From contig LUCW03000144.1 of assembly GCA_001586965.3 (NCBI GenBank), positions 10,001 to 38,675 of the forward strand: a DNA stretch of 28,675 nt, written 5' to 3'. The stretch's first letter is position 1. Every line of letters starts with the position of its first letter. The notes beneath the pieces were generated by a model. The model had not been told where the DNA came from. It did no database searches and saw nothing but the letters and a program-made list of their open reading frames with translations. Below, piece after piece: positions 1 through 9,649 of the stretch. Source of the stretch: Sphaeroforma sirkka (Eukaryota > Opisthokonta > Ichthyosporea > Ichthyophonida). The position numbers and the translations under genes were made by a program.

Positions 1-135
1 TATTTTCTTATGGCCACATATGTGTACGGCTTTAATAGAGTGTGATAAGCAAATATTGTCTTGCAGTCTCGTATTCCCTCGTTTCAGTATATTCCGCACA
101 CAATTAAACACTTTACTTCTTTACCTTCCCTGCAG

Positions 136-1945
136 AGGACATAGCGAACATATAAAGCAAGTTGTCAAACCTTTTGATTGGACGTATAGCACGGCTTATA
201 CTGGCTCTCTGCGATCTGTCGATGGTGATCAGACGATCAATTTGCCCACTATCTCAGCGGCACTCAAGGGGGAAGCTATCGACTATGATCTATTGAAGCC
301 TCACAGAGAACCTATATTGTTTTATGGTATGGACGAGTATGTAACTGTATGCGTAATATAGCTCTGTCATTGGGTTGTCTGTGTTCGCAGACGTACTGTC
401 CTCTGAGCGCGACTCCCAAGGGTGATAATGTGTGGTGTGTTTGTCACCTACACATGGTAGTAGACCATTTTGTATGAATGATTGCACCTGTAAGTACCTT
501 AGTCCGTTGCCACGCTTCAGACTCTTGTGAGGTGAGTCAATTCATGTTTGTCTGGCAGTAAGCGACGTCTTGTACATGACATTCGATTATAGCGAATTGT
601 CGCAAGGCGGCTCTCTCCGAGGATCTTGATTGATTGATACCACACGTCTTCTGTTGGATATACGTGGTACGCGGTTCTCTGTAGTAGGATTGCTTATCTT
701 ATGTCTATAGATACATACATATTAAACCAAGTTTTTCGGTGAATCGATGCCCACGGGTGCCTTTTGTGTGTCAATTGCGATCTCTGCGCTGTGTCGAATG
801 ACATGATCAATCGTTTGAGCCTTTTAATGTCACCTACCCACTCAGGTGAAGTCATACTCTTCGAAGACGAATTGGCGGACAACGGCGAGAGTACCGTCAG
901 CGTCAAATTTGTAAGCCGCATGTTTCACCGTGTCAATATAGATATAGTGAACAAGTGTTTTGATGCTAACTTGAATATTCTTCCACCACAAATTCGGGAC
1001 TCTTGTAAGCTTGTATCGATTATTTTTTTCATAACCCTGCTGTTGGGTGAGACCTGGCGAACAGGTCTGGTAACGCAGAAACTTTTCAATGTGCTCGTTT
1101 CAGAGATGCATGCCTAGTGGATTCTTCATTCTCTTGAGGCAGTTTATCCGCGTGGACGACGTTCTCGTCAGGATACGTGACACGCGTATACACCACATAT
1201 TCGAAACCAAACATATGATCCGCGAAACGGTCACCAAGGAGGGCGTGTACAATAAAGTCATCCCGGTAGGTCAACGAGTATTGGATGCTGCATGACTGGT
1301 GTACTTGGTTTAATGTGTACGAGTGAATATGTGGGGGTTGCCACGCTGAGAGTTGAACGTAAAACATGTGTATCTGAATCGGCGATTGTTTTTGTATACT
1401 GGAGATACTGCATTTTTATTGGACTGTCAGGCTCTGACGGAATAAGGTGGAATGTCACTGCACACATAAGACGCCAAGTTGGAGGTTGTCACGCTGTGAG
1501 TTGAACGTAAAACATGTGTATCAGAATCGGCGATTGTTTGTGTATACTGGAGAGGCTGCATTTTTTTTTGAACTGTCAGGCTCTGACGGGATAAGGTGGA
1601 ATGTCACTGCACACACAAGACGCCAAGTCTGTTATTCGAAAAAATATTAACTGCGAAAGACAAACGTAGAAGGTTTTTGTAGAAAGCTCGAGCGAGCTGC
1701 AATCCTATCCGTATTTCGGAATTGAATTAGACGACATAGCTAAACTATGAAGTTGTATGAATCCATAGTTTATCATTATAAAGTTCTGCACCAGCATCTA
1801 ATGCGTGCGATCTATTTCAATGTCACAGGATAAGACAAACACAAATATACTGCGAGACCCGCCGACCTTGGATGCAGCACTAACTCTCATGTCCAGCAAC
1901 GTCGATATCATATCGTGGGAGAACAAATCGGATGCGATCTTATAG
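136..1945 (+). CDS. TIP41-like protein (TIPRL family), 5'-partial, four visible exons
   Basis: TIP41/TIPRL proteins bind PP2A-type phosphatase catalytic subunits and act in TOR signalling in the cytosol. I read exons 136-326, 846-910, 1104-1265 and 1829-1945. The first follows a pyrimidine-rich tract ending TGCAG. Donors are GTATGG (327), GTAAGC (911) and GTAGGT (1266); acceptors end in CAG, CAG and ACAG. Phases agree at every junction, and the last exon ends at TAG 1943-1945. The protein shows family hallmarks in order: VVKPFDWTYSTAY, REPILFYGEVILFEDELADNG (the middle of which spans the first visible intron), the SVKFRCMPSGFFILLRQFIRV region across the second, then RVDDVLVRIRDTR. Compared with the human protein of about 270 residues, the N-terminal part is missing and must lie left of the window. 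The C-terminal exon (38 residues, containing DPPTLDAALTLM) is weakly conserved and is assigned by phase and position. Family identity is very secure; the exact ends of the last intron are inferred. Confidence 0.92.
1336..1628. repeat. 148-bp tandem duplication inside the last TIP41-like intron
   Basis: Two head-to-tail copies, 1336-1483 and 1484-1628, differ by a handful of substitutions and a short T-run length change. Both lie wholly in the intron 1266-1828. Short open frames across them are a by-product of the repeat. No transposon ends are visible, so this looks like a local duplication. Confidence 0.9.
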
Positions 1946-1966
1946 TATATATGTATCAAGTAAAAT

Positions 1967-1972
1967 AATAAA
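1967..1972 (+). terminator. polyadenylation signal AATAAA of the TIP41-like gene
   Basis: A canonical AATAAA lies 22 bases after the TAG stop at 1943-1945, in an A-rich stretch. Its position supports the terminal-exon call. Confidence 0.65.
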
Positions 1973-3272
1973 AACGGTCGAAATACTCGGTCTCAAATTC
2001 GTTCGACATTGGCTCAATTTAGCATAGATACAGAAATGTATTTATTTTTCTGGTGTTAAGAAATGGGGATTTTGGTTGCTTATATTTGAGAGAATACTAT
2101 TATTGAAGTAACATGGCATGGAAGCATATTCCACACAAGAAGTTCTACTTGCCACAATCGAAGCAAATATTTACATGCGTGTACCTGTACTATATCGGTG
2201 CCATAATCGACAAGTATGAGAACAGCTTGTTCTAGTTATCGCCACACGTCTCAAAAAAAAAAACGCTCTGCAACAATCAACACGCTCTGTATGACAACCG
2301 GCATTTACATCGTTACGAAGTGATTTGCACAGCTGACCGGCATCGTAAGGATATGATATTTCACTATTGTGGTTTAATATTCGTCGACAGAGATGACACG
2401 TGCGATATTGGTACGTTGAGTCACAGGCTTTTAGATAACCGCCGAAAATTGATGGTAGACTTGTTGATAAGTTGATTTTCGAATGTCACTGTGTCTCGTC
2501 CCATCATATTGTCATGCAGGAGGATGTGTGAAACCGCGAATGCTCTAAGTAATGTAACGCGCGTCCCCATATCGCCAGTGAGACGACCAGAGGCAAATTG
2601 CAATGTAGAAGTTTCAAGTGCATGTGATGGCTTGTTGGTGTGGGTGATTGCGCTTGTGTTCGAGTGGTACTTTCTTGACTGACGAAGATATCTCTCCAGA
2701 CCTCCGTGCATGTCAGGGTATCGCACAACTGGTGTCATTTAAAGTAATGTCGATATGGCACACTGGCTCCAACTCATAGGATTCCAGCCCCCATATACCG
2801 TCATTGGTGGAGTTTTAAGCATGCCTAATGACAGGGCGTCACAGATGTGGCAAGTTAGTAATCAGTATGTGAGGTACGTAAACCACGGCTGTATAGCCAT
2901 CTACAGTCTAGCTGCAATTGTTTGATATGTGTTTGATCCGTGGAACAAAGGCGTGGTCACCATACTCTTGAGTGGACCGAACTATGAACGGATATAGGCT
3001 GAGTCGTTTGCAATGTAACTGCTAGTGTGCCCTGAACTGTCTTCGTATAAATTGAGCCTCGACATATTCCGTTGCCCTGGTAACGTATGCTGGTGTCGTT
3101 CTCTCGTCCAATTTGGGATATGTAACTTATTCGCCAGGGATGAATTGATATCCGAGTGCCCCATCTACGGACAGTGTGGACACTGCTTCAAGGCAATACA
3201 ATACATTGTTAGGATCGCTCGTCCCCATTCTTTCAGTAAAGTTTCTGATCAAATGCGCCAAACACCTTGTCG
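1973..3272. other. intergenic region between two converging genes, no gene supported
   Basis: This 1.3 kb separates the 3' end of the TIP41-like gene (+) from the 3' end of the glycosyltransferase gene (-). It should contain the 3' untranslated regions of both. Open frames of 60-105 codons occur on both strands (for example 2421-2738 on minus) but have no recognisable motif and no splice support. No tRNA, terminal repeat or clear AATAAA for the minus gene was seen close to its stop. Confidence 0.6.
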
Positions 3273-4785
3273 TCAATCATCAACCCGTTCGAAGAGCTCC
3301 TTAGCAGTAAGAGGTTTGCTGAGTGGCTTCTGTGCCCGTACCGTACACTGTAGGGTGCTATCAAGAAACCAGGCTCCCACCACTTCGAATGCGTTGATCT
3401 TCCGCTCCAATTTACTCTGTGCGCAAATAAAATTAATCGAAAGTTCGAATAAGTCCACATGCGTTGGTGCTGATCTCTTACATCAGTGATTACTAGTTCA
3501 AAACTACTATGCAAGTGCAGATATTTATCCAGAATTGAGGATGGAGCATTTTCTTTGACTATTGTAAATCACAGGATTGCAAGTAAACATCAATCTACAA
3601 CACATAACCAATACTTACCTTCATATAATTGGTATGCAACATCACCGGAGCCTTGGCGCCGTACATGGCCCTGAAAGGTTTGTTCTGACCAAAATACAAA
3701 CCTCCGTTCGGAAAATCAGCCGGGTTTAAGTAACACATTTTGATGCCGGTATTTGCTGCTGCTAGAGCCTTCCTATCCGTCTCACTAATCTCGGAGATGG
3801 TTATATTTACATTGTTTTCGTCCACGGCTTTCTCCCCGTAAAACGGTGTGTCAGTGCGCGGATCGTATACATAGTAGTCATGATGTTCCTGAAGTGTTTG
3901 CAACGTCAAGTGCAACGCTCTCTGTTCCCTGAAACCTTCCAGACAATTAAACTGATCTGCCCAGACATCGTACAGTCTGAGCACTTGTGGTGAATTCTTC
4001 ACAAAGTAAACGCCACAGTTAAATTTCTTCTCGCCTCTATAGCCCTCGTATGTCAGTGCCAGTTTCGAATCCGCCTGAAACTTCATATCACACTGATCAT
4101 TCAAGCTCGCATACTTGGCTATGTTCCTGACTACGGAGGTATCTGCATCCGTAATGAACACGTCGTACCCCAGACGAAGTATGGCTCGAACGGTATTGAC
4201 TTTTACATGCATCAGATCCCTCCAGACATACTCCTGGTTGTCACCATCGCGATCCCAGTCAGACACTAATTCATCGCCTAACATATTCGAATCGAAGAAG
4301 CTGTGTTCTGCGCCGAATATTCTTGTAACGTCGTTGTGTGTAACCTCGTCGAATGGTATAATTATCCAATTGGTATGATGGCGCTTCACAGAGCACATGA
4401 AGTTGCGCAGAAGCACTCGCTGGCTGTTGGATGCGAAACTCACTATGATACGCTTGTTAATTGATACGGTTTTAAGCATATCAGACAATCTGTTTGTATC
4501 TACGATTCTCTCATCTAAGTACTTTTCTTTCTCTACTGGTGTGCATATTATGTTGCCGGCATTGTTTACTGATATCTGTGTCGGCTGCGTATTCGTAGTA
4601 AATTTCATCGCCTGGGGATGCAGGTACACCTCTTCGTTCTTGTGTGCACCGTACTGGTCAAAATTTTCTACGGTTACTAAATCTTCCGCCAAGCTTTTGT
4701 ATGCACTAGCGATCATTATGAAGATCACTATACAGCCAAATACAGTGCGAGGCTGGCGCAGTTGATGGGATATTCTTATCGCCAT
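3273..4785 (-). CDS. type II membrane nucleotide-diphospho-sugar transferase (GT77-like), two exons
   Basis: Members of the Nucleotid_trans family (Pfam PF03407, GT77-like) move a sugar from a nucleotide sugar to a glycan in the Golgi lumen. Exon 1 is 4785-3619 and exon 2 is 3416-3273, giving about 436 residues. I chose ATG at 4783-4785. A short basic N-terminus (MAIRISHQLRQPR) is followed by a hydrophobic anchor, residues about 15-32 (VFGCIVIFIMIAS), as in type II Golgi enzymes. The catalytic part has YDVFITDADTSVVRN, with the DAD metal/nucleotide-binding triplet, then FNCGVYFVKNSP and, near the end, HTNYMK. The reading frame appears to stop just after HTNYMK, but that lies past a perfect donor, GTAAGTAT at 3618-3611. 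A matching phase-0 acceptor (GCACAG) precedes exon 2, which begins SKLERKINAFEVVGAWFLD, the expected continuation after the conserved histidine, and ends in TGA. Donor and acceptor substrates cannot be told. Confidence 0.9.
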
Positions 4786-6022
4786 CTTCAACCTTCAAAT
4801 CAGCTAGCAACCCAAGTGATGGTCCTTGTTGATGTTTGAGGTAAGAAATTCAAAACAGAATTGACAACACCCAAAACTAATAAATCATTCGAGGCATCTA
4901 TAGATTGTAAAGGAAAGGATAGCGAAAGGCTCTCTGCGAAGAAACCATCGTCGTCGAGTTATAAATACATACACGTGACCAGTATGAGACAACCCAATTT
5001 CACATCAATACCCTCAATAGTTTATAGTATGTGTGTTTTTTTTTTGAATACAGATGCCGTTGGTGGAACAGCCAAATTTATGAAATTTTATTATAATGTT
5101 TTATAGGCCAAAAAAATGTTACAAATCGGTTTGCCACAGATCGTTGCATGGCAGGCGCCCGTGGCATGTGGTGCCTCGACACATCAGATTGCAACAAATG
5201 CAACGTATACAAGCTAGACCCCAGAATCGTGCGTCCTCCTAGGCTTGCAAAAGTGCATAAACTAGTTAACTGAACGTATCTTGCATGCTAGCGATAGTAT
5301 ACTTATTGAACTAGACGCTATGACACTGTAAATGGTTAAAGAAGATCAAGCCTGATGTACCTCAACTTGGGAGCTTTGTGCTACTTCTGTGTCAACTACA
5401 CACTCATGGCTCTATTTCATTTCATTAAAGTACTTCAACTTCGTTTTTTTTTAATATTCCCTGGACCGCCATATATTTAGCCTATTTCAATATCATGTCT
5501 ACAATTAGTCCCTATCGAACATTTATGGAAAATTTACAGAAGCTGCTCATTATCTGGAGCAGAATAAATCCGATGTAGTATTTACTTTCTTTAAAAATCG
5601 ATGTGTCGAGCGTGTGATAGGAATAGAGAAGTGGAAACTGAGTGAACAAGTTCATGATTCGGACGATATTTATTATTAATACTGTATAGAGGACATAGTG
5701 TATCATATCACGACCTTTTCGGGGCAATAGTTGTGTCGCATTCGATACAAAATTATTGCTATATGAAAATTTGTTGTGCGTGGTTGTGGTTACAAGCATT
5801 CATTGTATATCCATATTGACAGTGTTTCGTATCCGAGAAAAATGTCGATAATCCGGGTACAACGCCCGGTGAGAAACCAATTTACTATACTCGAACGAGA
5901 ACCGTATACAAGTGCAGACTGAAATAAAAGTCATGCCTCTCTGAGTTATGTGCGCACTGAGATCTAAGTGCACGTACAACAAAAACAAATGTAAAAACTA
6001 AATACATATCAGATATAAGGGA
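4786..6022. other. AT-rich intergenic region upstream of the glycosyltransferase gene
   Basis: The promoter of the minus-strand glycosyltransferase gene should lie in the first few hundred bases. No convincing TATA box or coding exon was found. Open frames at 4861-5106 (+), 5512-5799 (-) and 5800-5988 (-) have low-complexity, AT-driven composition and no known motif. Confidence 0.55.
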
Positions 6023-6028
6023 GAAAAA

Positions 6029-6094
6029 TGGCTGCTTCCTAAACACAAAGTCTCAGACCACTCGGAGAAATGGCTGCTTCCTAAACACAACACC
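6029..6094 (-). repeat. two tRNA-Leu 5'-half fragments in tandem
   Basis: On the minus strand, 6065-6029 carries the end of a D arm (CCGAGTGGTCTGAGAC) followed by TTGTG and the loop TTTAGGA. Segment 6094-6071 carries TTGTG and TTTAGGA again. Both match the 5' half of the tRNA-Leu(UAG) locus at 6413-6451. Both continue AGCAGCCAT after the loop, resembling the ACTGACCAT that follows the main copy. The first is then followed by a five-T run (6028-6024). Neither has a 3' half nearby, so they are probably remnants of duplicated tRNA genes. Confidence 0.7.
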
Positions 6095-6398
6095 ATGGGT
6101 TTTGTAGTATATTTTCTTTCTGAGCACATGTTGACATTGCAGGACGCAGGATGTGATCAATTTTGTCATTTTAAACAAAAGTATGTATGTAGTACATTGT
6201 CTTTCCGAGAAGTACATATTGTCTATTACGATCTAGAGGAGCTGGTTACAACGAAGTTTTAATCGACAGCTAACCTGTAAAGAGCCTATATTTAGGTTTG
6301 AAATAATCATTAGTGTTAGCCTGCCGGGAGGCCGCAAGTGTGTCTACCATGAACCCGAGAACAAAAACAATTATTGATTATTTTAGAATTGTTAGTAT

Positions 6399-6513
6399 AA
6401 AATATGGTCAGTTCCTAAACACAACGCCTTAGACCACTCGGCCAACCTGCAATTCAATGCTTGACAGGTGCAGGACTCGAACCTGCGCATCCGAAGATAT
6501 TGCGGAGTCCATA
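6399..6513 (-). tRNA. tRNA-Leu(UAG)-like locus in permuted order (3' half before 5' half)
   Basis: Read on minus, the 3' half comes first (6504-6462): CGCAA, a long variable arm TATC-TTCG-GATGC typical of tRNA-Leu, T arm GCAGG-TTCGAGT-CCTGC, acceptor strand ACCTGTC and discriminator A. After a 10-base linker comes the 5' half (6451-6413): TGCAGGT, TG, D arm GCCGAGTGGTCTAAGGC, G, stem TTGTG, loop TTTAGGA with anticodon TAG. The two halves fold together: the anticodon stem TTGTG/CGCAA pairs 5 of 5 with one G-U, and the acceptor stem pairs 6 of 7 (one G-U, first pair mismatched). The flanks also pair: TATGG before the 3' half with CCATA after the 5' half, extending the anticodon helix as a splicing endonuclease substrate would need. 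A TTTT Pol III stop follows at 6402-6399. An alternative is the junction of two decayed intron-bearing tRNA-Leu copies. The T1-C72 mismatch could mean decay. Confidence 0.68.
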
Positions 6514-7150
6514 ACCACAAGACAAGTCTCAGATGTTTGCATGTTCTAGAGTTTCTAATTATAACAATGTATTCACCATATAAATTTTATTTTCAAAAAC
6601 ATCAAAAATTTAACAGATCCCAACTGTGCCGGTCTGAGTGCTAGGGTTTTAGACTGCCAGTATTTGTTGAAAATAGTGGGCAGGCCCTGAGACTCTTGAG
6701 AGCCCGAGGTCAACTCTGTCATAAATATATAAAAATAGTTTGATTTCATCATTTCAAAGGGTTATGCTTCTTCATAGCCAACAAGTCCTACGGACTTGTC
6801 CGTTCTACATACCGTAAATATTGCACTTCTATACAGAGAGTAGCTCTGTTCATGACAATGCTCTTTCTTTGTTTTAAATTTTGTACAAATATTTTTTAAA
6901 TGTATGTAGTTTCTTTTTTTTGAAATCAGAGGGAATATTTTTGCTCTGGAGTCTCTGTCTCTCTTGTCAGGTTTCGGCGATTTCGGTTCGTTCGCAACTT
7001 CGGACTGCCATTTTTAACGTTTTAAAAAACATAGCCTTCTGAAAATTGAGCATGCTCTTGAAATAAAAATTTGTATTTTTATCAAATCAAAGCAAAATAA
7101 ATTACAAATTTGGAATTGATGATCGTCTGATCGAATATATTTTTTTTAAA
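6514..7150. other. intergenic region, AT-rich, no gene seen
   Basis: T-rich and A-rich runs dominate. Just upstream of the tRNA locus on minus (about 6535-6515) there is a weak resemblance to a decayed D arm (TCTGAGACTTG). No exon with the MGI/MGV start expected for the nuclease family at 7153-7572 was found, so its 5' exons are either absent or too diverged to see. Confidence 0.5.
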
Positions 7151-7152
7151 TA

Positions 7153-7572
7153 TTGTATTTACTCCCACTCTCTGATGACTGGGACTCCTTCTTGCTACAC
7201 ATAGAGGGATGCCTGAATCTGATCATAGAGTGGGGAAGTTCCACGCACCCACCCATATGCGTGTTCGATGGACACTGCATTGCAGTGAAACTCGTTAACC
7301 GGAGTCGGTCTCTTACTCGTGAAAAGAAGTACGAATTCGTGAGGAAGCTGAAGGACAACAAAATGAGCAAAGAGGAACTAGACAATTTTGATTTAGATGC
7401 AGCGTGTAGAGTATGCGTTGCTTCGCATATTCTTGTAGCTGCACGTTATATTATGCGTTTATTTAGAAAGATGCGAATACATTCCATCTTGGCGCCGACA
7501 GAAGCAGAACAGCAGCTGGTGCATTTGCAACATATTGGCTTCATTGAGTACATACTCGCTTACGATATGGAT
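7153..7572 (+). pseudogene. EXO1/FEN1-family nuclease gene fragment, cut at its 3' side by element A
   Basis: This family (XPG N and XPG I domains, Mg-dependent 5' flap and exonuclease) works in DNA repair and replication in the nucleus. The fragment shows the end of the XPG N domain, LNLIIEWG then ICVFDGHCIAVK, whose aspartate is a conserved metal-site residue, followed by a basic and helical stretch. It then shows the start of the XPG I domain, ILAPTEAEQQLVHLQHIGF, matching the APYEADAQLAYL signature. It stops at AYDMD, where the family has an acidic D-x-D metal-binding motif. At that point (7573) the sequence becomes the end of element A, and the rest of the gene is gone from this window. 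The N-terminal start is also not visible; the open frame begins at a non-ATG codon, so this is an internal exon or a remnant. APTEAEQQ is nearer to the EXO1 style than to XPG, but the subfamily is uncertain. Confidence 0.8.
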
Positions 7573-7577
7573 TAGCT

Positions 7578-8087
7578 TGTGTAAGAATGATCGGGACTGC
7601 CTCTTGTTAAGAGCCTAAATATCCTCGATCACACAGGGCGTACCTCTAGCTGCTCTTTATTGAATAATTTTGACTAGAAGTACTAAGTGTTCATGACCAC
7701 TTGCCTAATTTGTAAATAGACATAATAACGTAAGTCACGTTAATACATTAGCTGATATAAATAAGGTTCCATCTGAAGAAAAGTTAAAAAAAGAAAAAGA
7801 CTTATTGGATTTTGGAGATTGGCGGGAGGACCAAAATCTATAAGTAGTAGTTCGGAGATTATAAAATTTAGTCTATAATATCCTACATCTACTAATGTCT
7901 CAAATAGGTCCAAGTAGATGAGTCATACCAAATACTCAGGCTATTGGAGCCATCAAAGTGAATTTAGAACACTTTGGAAATATTGGAGAAAGAGCTTGTA
8001 CTAAACTATTTAAAATACAAATAAAAACCAATGTATTATCTCAATTGATCTTGATATTTTAGACTGACCGGAGGCCGTATTTCTACA
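7578..8087 (-). repeat. candidate LTR of element A, seen in each unit
   Basis: On minus the segment would begin TGTAGAAATACGG after a short G-rich tract (CTGGGGGCTA) and end TTCTTACACA, giving TGT...ACA ends and about 510 bp. A minus-strand AATAAA (7661-7656) lies about 80 bases from the end, as in an LTR. The equivalent copies begin at about 9655, 11737, 13808 and 15886. The 5' LTR of A is outside the window, so these limits are a proposal only. Confidence 0.3.
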
Positions 8088-8214
8088 TAGCCCCCAGTAG
8101 CTTTTAGAACTACGAACGTACGTTAAGATACGATCTAGTTGGTAAAGCGAAAACCAAAGTAAAAACGGTTTCGGTCATGACTTATCGAGTAAGTATGTGC
8201 CTATATGTACGAGT

Positions 8215-9519
8215 TCAAGACTCATGTTGTACTCTATGTCGTTTAGTATTTGGTCCAGTAACCATTTCCGATGTAGGCGCCTTAAGTTTATTATTTGGTA
8301 AGGTATTAGCCAAAGGCTGTTCTTCATTAGTAAGTAAGTTTGAACAATTTTCTGCACTGTTGGTAAGCAGATCAGAAAGTTTAGTCACGTAGGAAGTAGG
8401 TGGCAAATAGGGAATTTCAGATCCGTCAGGGTTTGTAGTCACCTGAGGAAACCCTTTTCGTTTATCTCGTGTGTTCTTATGTAAACGCTTATTCCATTTC
8501 TTATTAAAGATACGAAGAAAGTCGCGAGATTCACGAAATGCATCGGAGGTTAGCCAAGCTACTGTCCCATCCATGAAACGGGTCTTGTAGTAAGTGTAAC
8601 CGTCTTCGGATGTTTTATCAATTATATCTTTGACTTGTGACTCCATAACTGGTATATCAGAATCAAATGAGCGAGCGAATGAGAGTTCGGAGGTAGGGAT
8701 ACGGTGAGTGCCTAGATTGGTTGCGCTAGTACCATCAATGTTATTCACTTCGTAAGTATCACTCTTCTCATCATGGTAGGAAATAACAAAAGGTCCTATC
8801 GTCTTAGAAGAGAGTTCGGTAACGTTGGCGTTTCGATTTATAATGTTAACGTAATCGCCGACTTTGAACTGAACAATGTTCTTAGTGTTATTCCATCGGT
8901 CATACGCTTTAAGTAGGACGCGATTCTTGTGCTCGAGTAAACAGGGGTAAACAACGTTCTGCATATGCTCGATCTTTTGTAGCCACGGGGTAGCGTGTTT
9001 CTCGGGCGCAGTTTTATCAAACGTTGCTTGTAATTCACTATAGCGGCCAAAGAAATAGTGAAACGGGAGTGTTCCAGTTTGAGGATTCATGCAGTTATTC
9101 ATTTGAGTCTGAACCCATTTCAAATGATAAGGCCACATATCCTCAACGTCGTCTAGTGCGGTACGCAAGAGTTTCTTAAGTTCTCTATGACGTGTCTCAT
9201 TTGCACCCTGCGTTTGAGGTTTGTAAGGAACACCACGCCTATGGGTCATGCCTGATACGAGTATAAGTGCCTCCATTACGTCGGTACAAAACTCACTACC
9301 GTTATCAGAACATAGTACTCGGGGGAAACCGAAGTCATTAAAGACGTGATAGCATAATTCTGCCACTGTTTGTGGACGTTTGTTCGGTATTGCATAAAGC
9401 AGGTTATAGCCCGAAGCCACACATAAGAAATGACAGATATATACATCGCCAGTATGCTTGGATCGCGGGAGTTTAACCAAATCGACTATGACTCGGCGCA
9501 TCGGTTGGTCTTCTGTCAC
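8215..9519 (-). mobile_element. unit 1: integrase core and chromodomain of element A, looks whole in this part
   Basis: The reading frame of 434 residues is open across the segment. It shows the retroviral-type integrase core with VIVDLVKLP (first Asp), CSDNGSEF (second Asp) and GANETRHRELK (Glu). An SH3-like GPF motif region (VGDYVNI, GPFVISY) follows, then a chromodomain-like stretch (KDIIDKTSEDGYTYYKTRFMDG, with W further on). The integrase zinc finger and the rest of pol are not part of the unit. Unit 1 is the most distinct of the five by substitutions, as expected for an end unit that exchanges less often. Confidence 0.85.
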
Positions 9520-9570
9520 ACTTTTTTAGGGGTGCCCAACCGTATCGCTTGATCTGGTTCTTTTCACAAT

Positions 9571-9649
9571 GTAAACTTTGATGGAAATTACTAGGTTTCA
9601 AACTATATTAAACTAAAATACAATTTAGTCAGTTAGGATTTAGCAGTGG
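9571..9649. repeat. 78-79 bp spacer repeated between units of the array
   Basis: Copies are at 9571-9649, 11653-11731, 13725-13802 and 15802-15880. The spacer is AT-rich, unlike the body of element A, and joins the cut integrase side of one unit to the 3' end of the next. On plus it begins GTAAAC and ends TTTAGCAG just before TGG, which is the pattern of a tiny intron. Its origin (host DNA or filler at the first duplication joint) is unknown. Confidence 0.85.

Noticed and set aside
2421-2738. Minus-strand frame of 105 codons in the intergenic region
   Set aside because: No motif, no splice signals, no homology I can name; the other strand has overlapping open frames of similar quality.
3130-3240. 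Minus-strand stretch that reads like protein (MGTSDPNNVLYCLEAV)
   Set aside because: It is downstream of the glycosyltransferase stop, short, followed by stops at about the random rate, and has no family I recognise. It may be 3' untranslated region or a decayed exon.
3025-3489. Plus-strand frame of 154 codons
   Set aside because: It lies opposite the last exon and 3' flank of the glycosyltransferase gene and has no recognisable motif.
4861-5106. Plus-strand frame of 81 codons
   Set aside because: Crosses a poly-T run and AT-rich sequence; no domain.
6090-6260. Short plus-strand frame starting MGFVVYFL as a possible first exon of the nuclease gene
   Set aside because: It does not match the MGI/MGV-x-GL start of XPG-family nucleases and has no donor that would join it to 7153.
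6462-6507. Reading the 3' tRNA half as a type I tRNA with its own anticodon arm (TCCG...CGGA)
   Set aside because: That fold gives a 9-base loop or lacks T33 and leaves a 3-base variable loop, whereas the tRNA-Leu long-arm fold with the neighbouring 5' half pairs well.
8177-8392. Short plus-strand frames recurring in each array unit (71 codons)
   Set aside because: They are antisense shadows of the integrase C-terminus and recur only because the unit is repeated.
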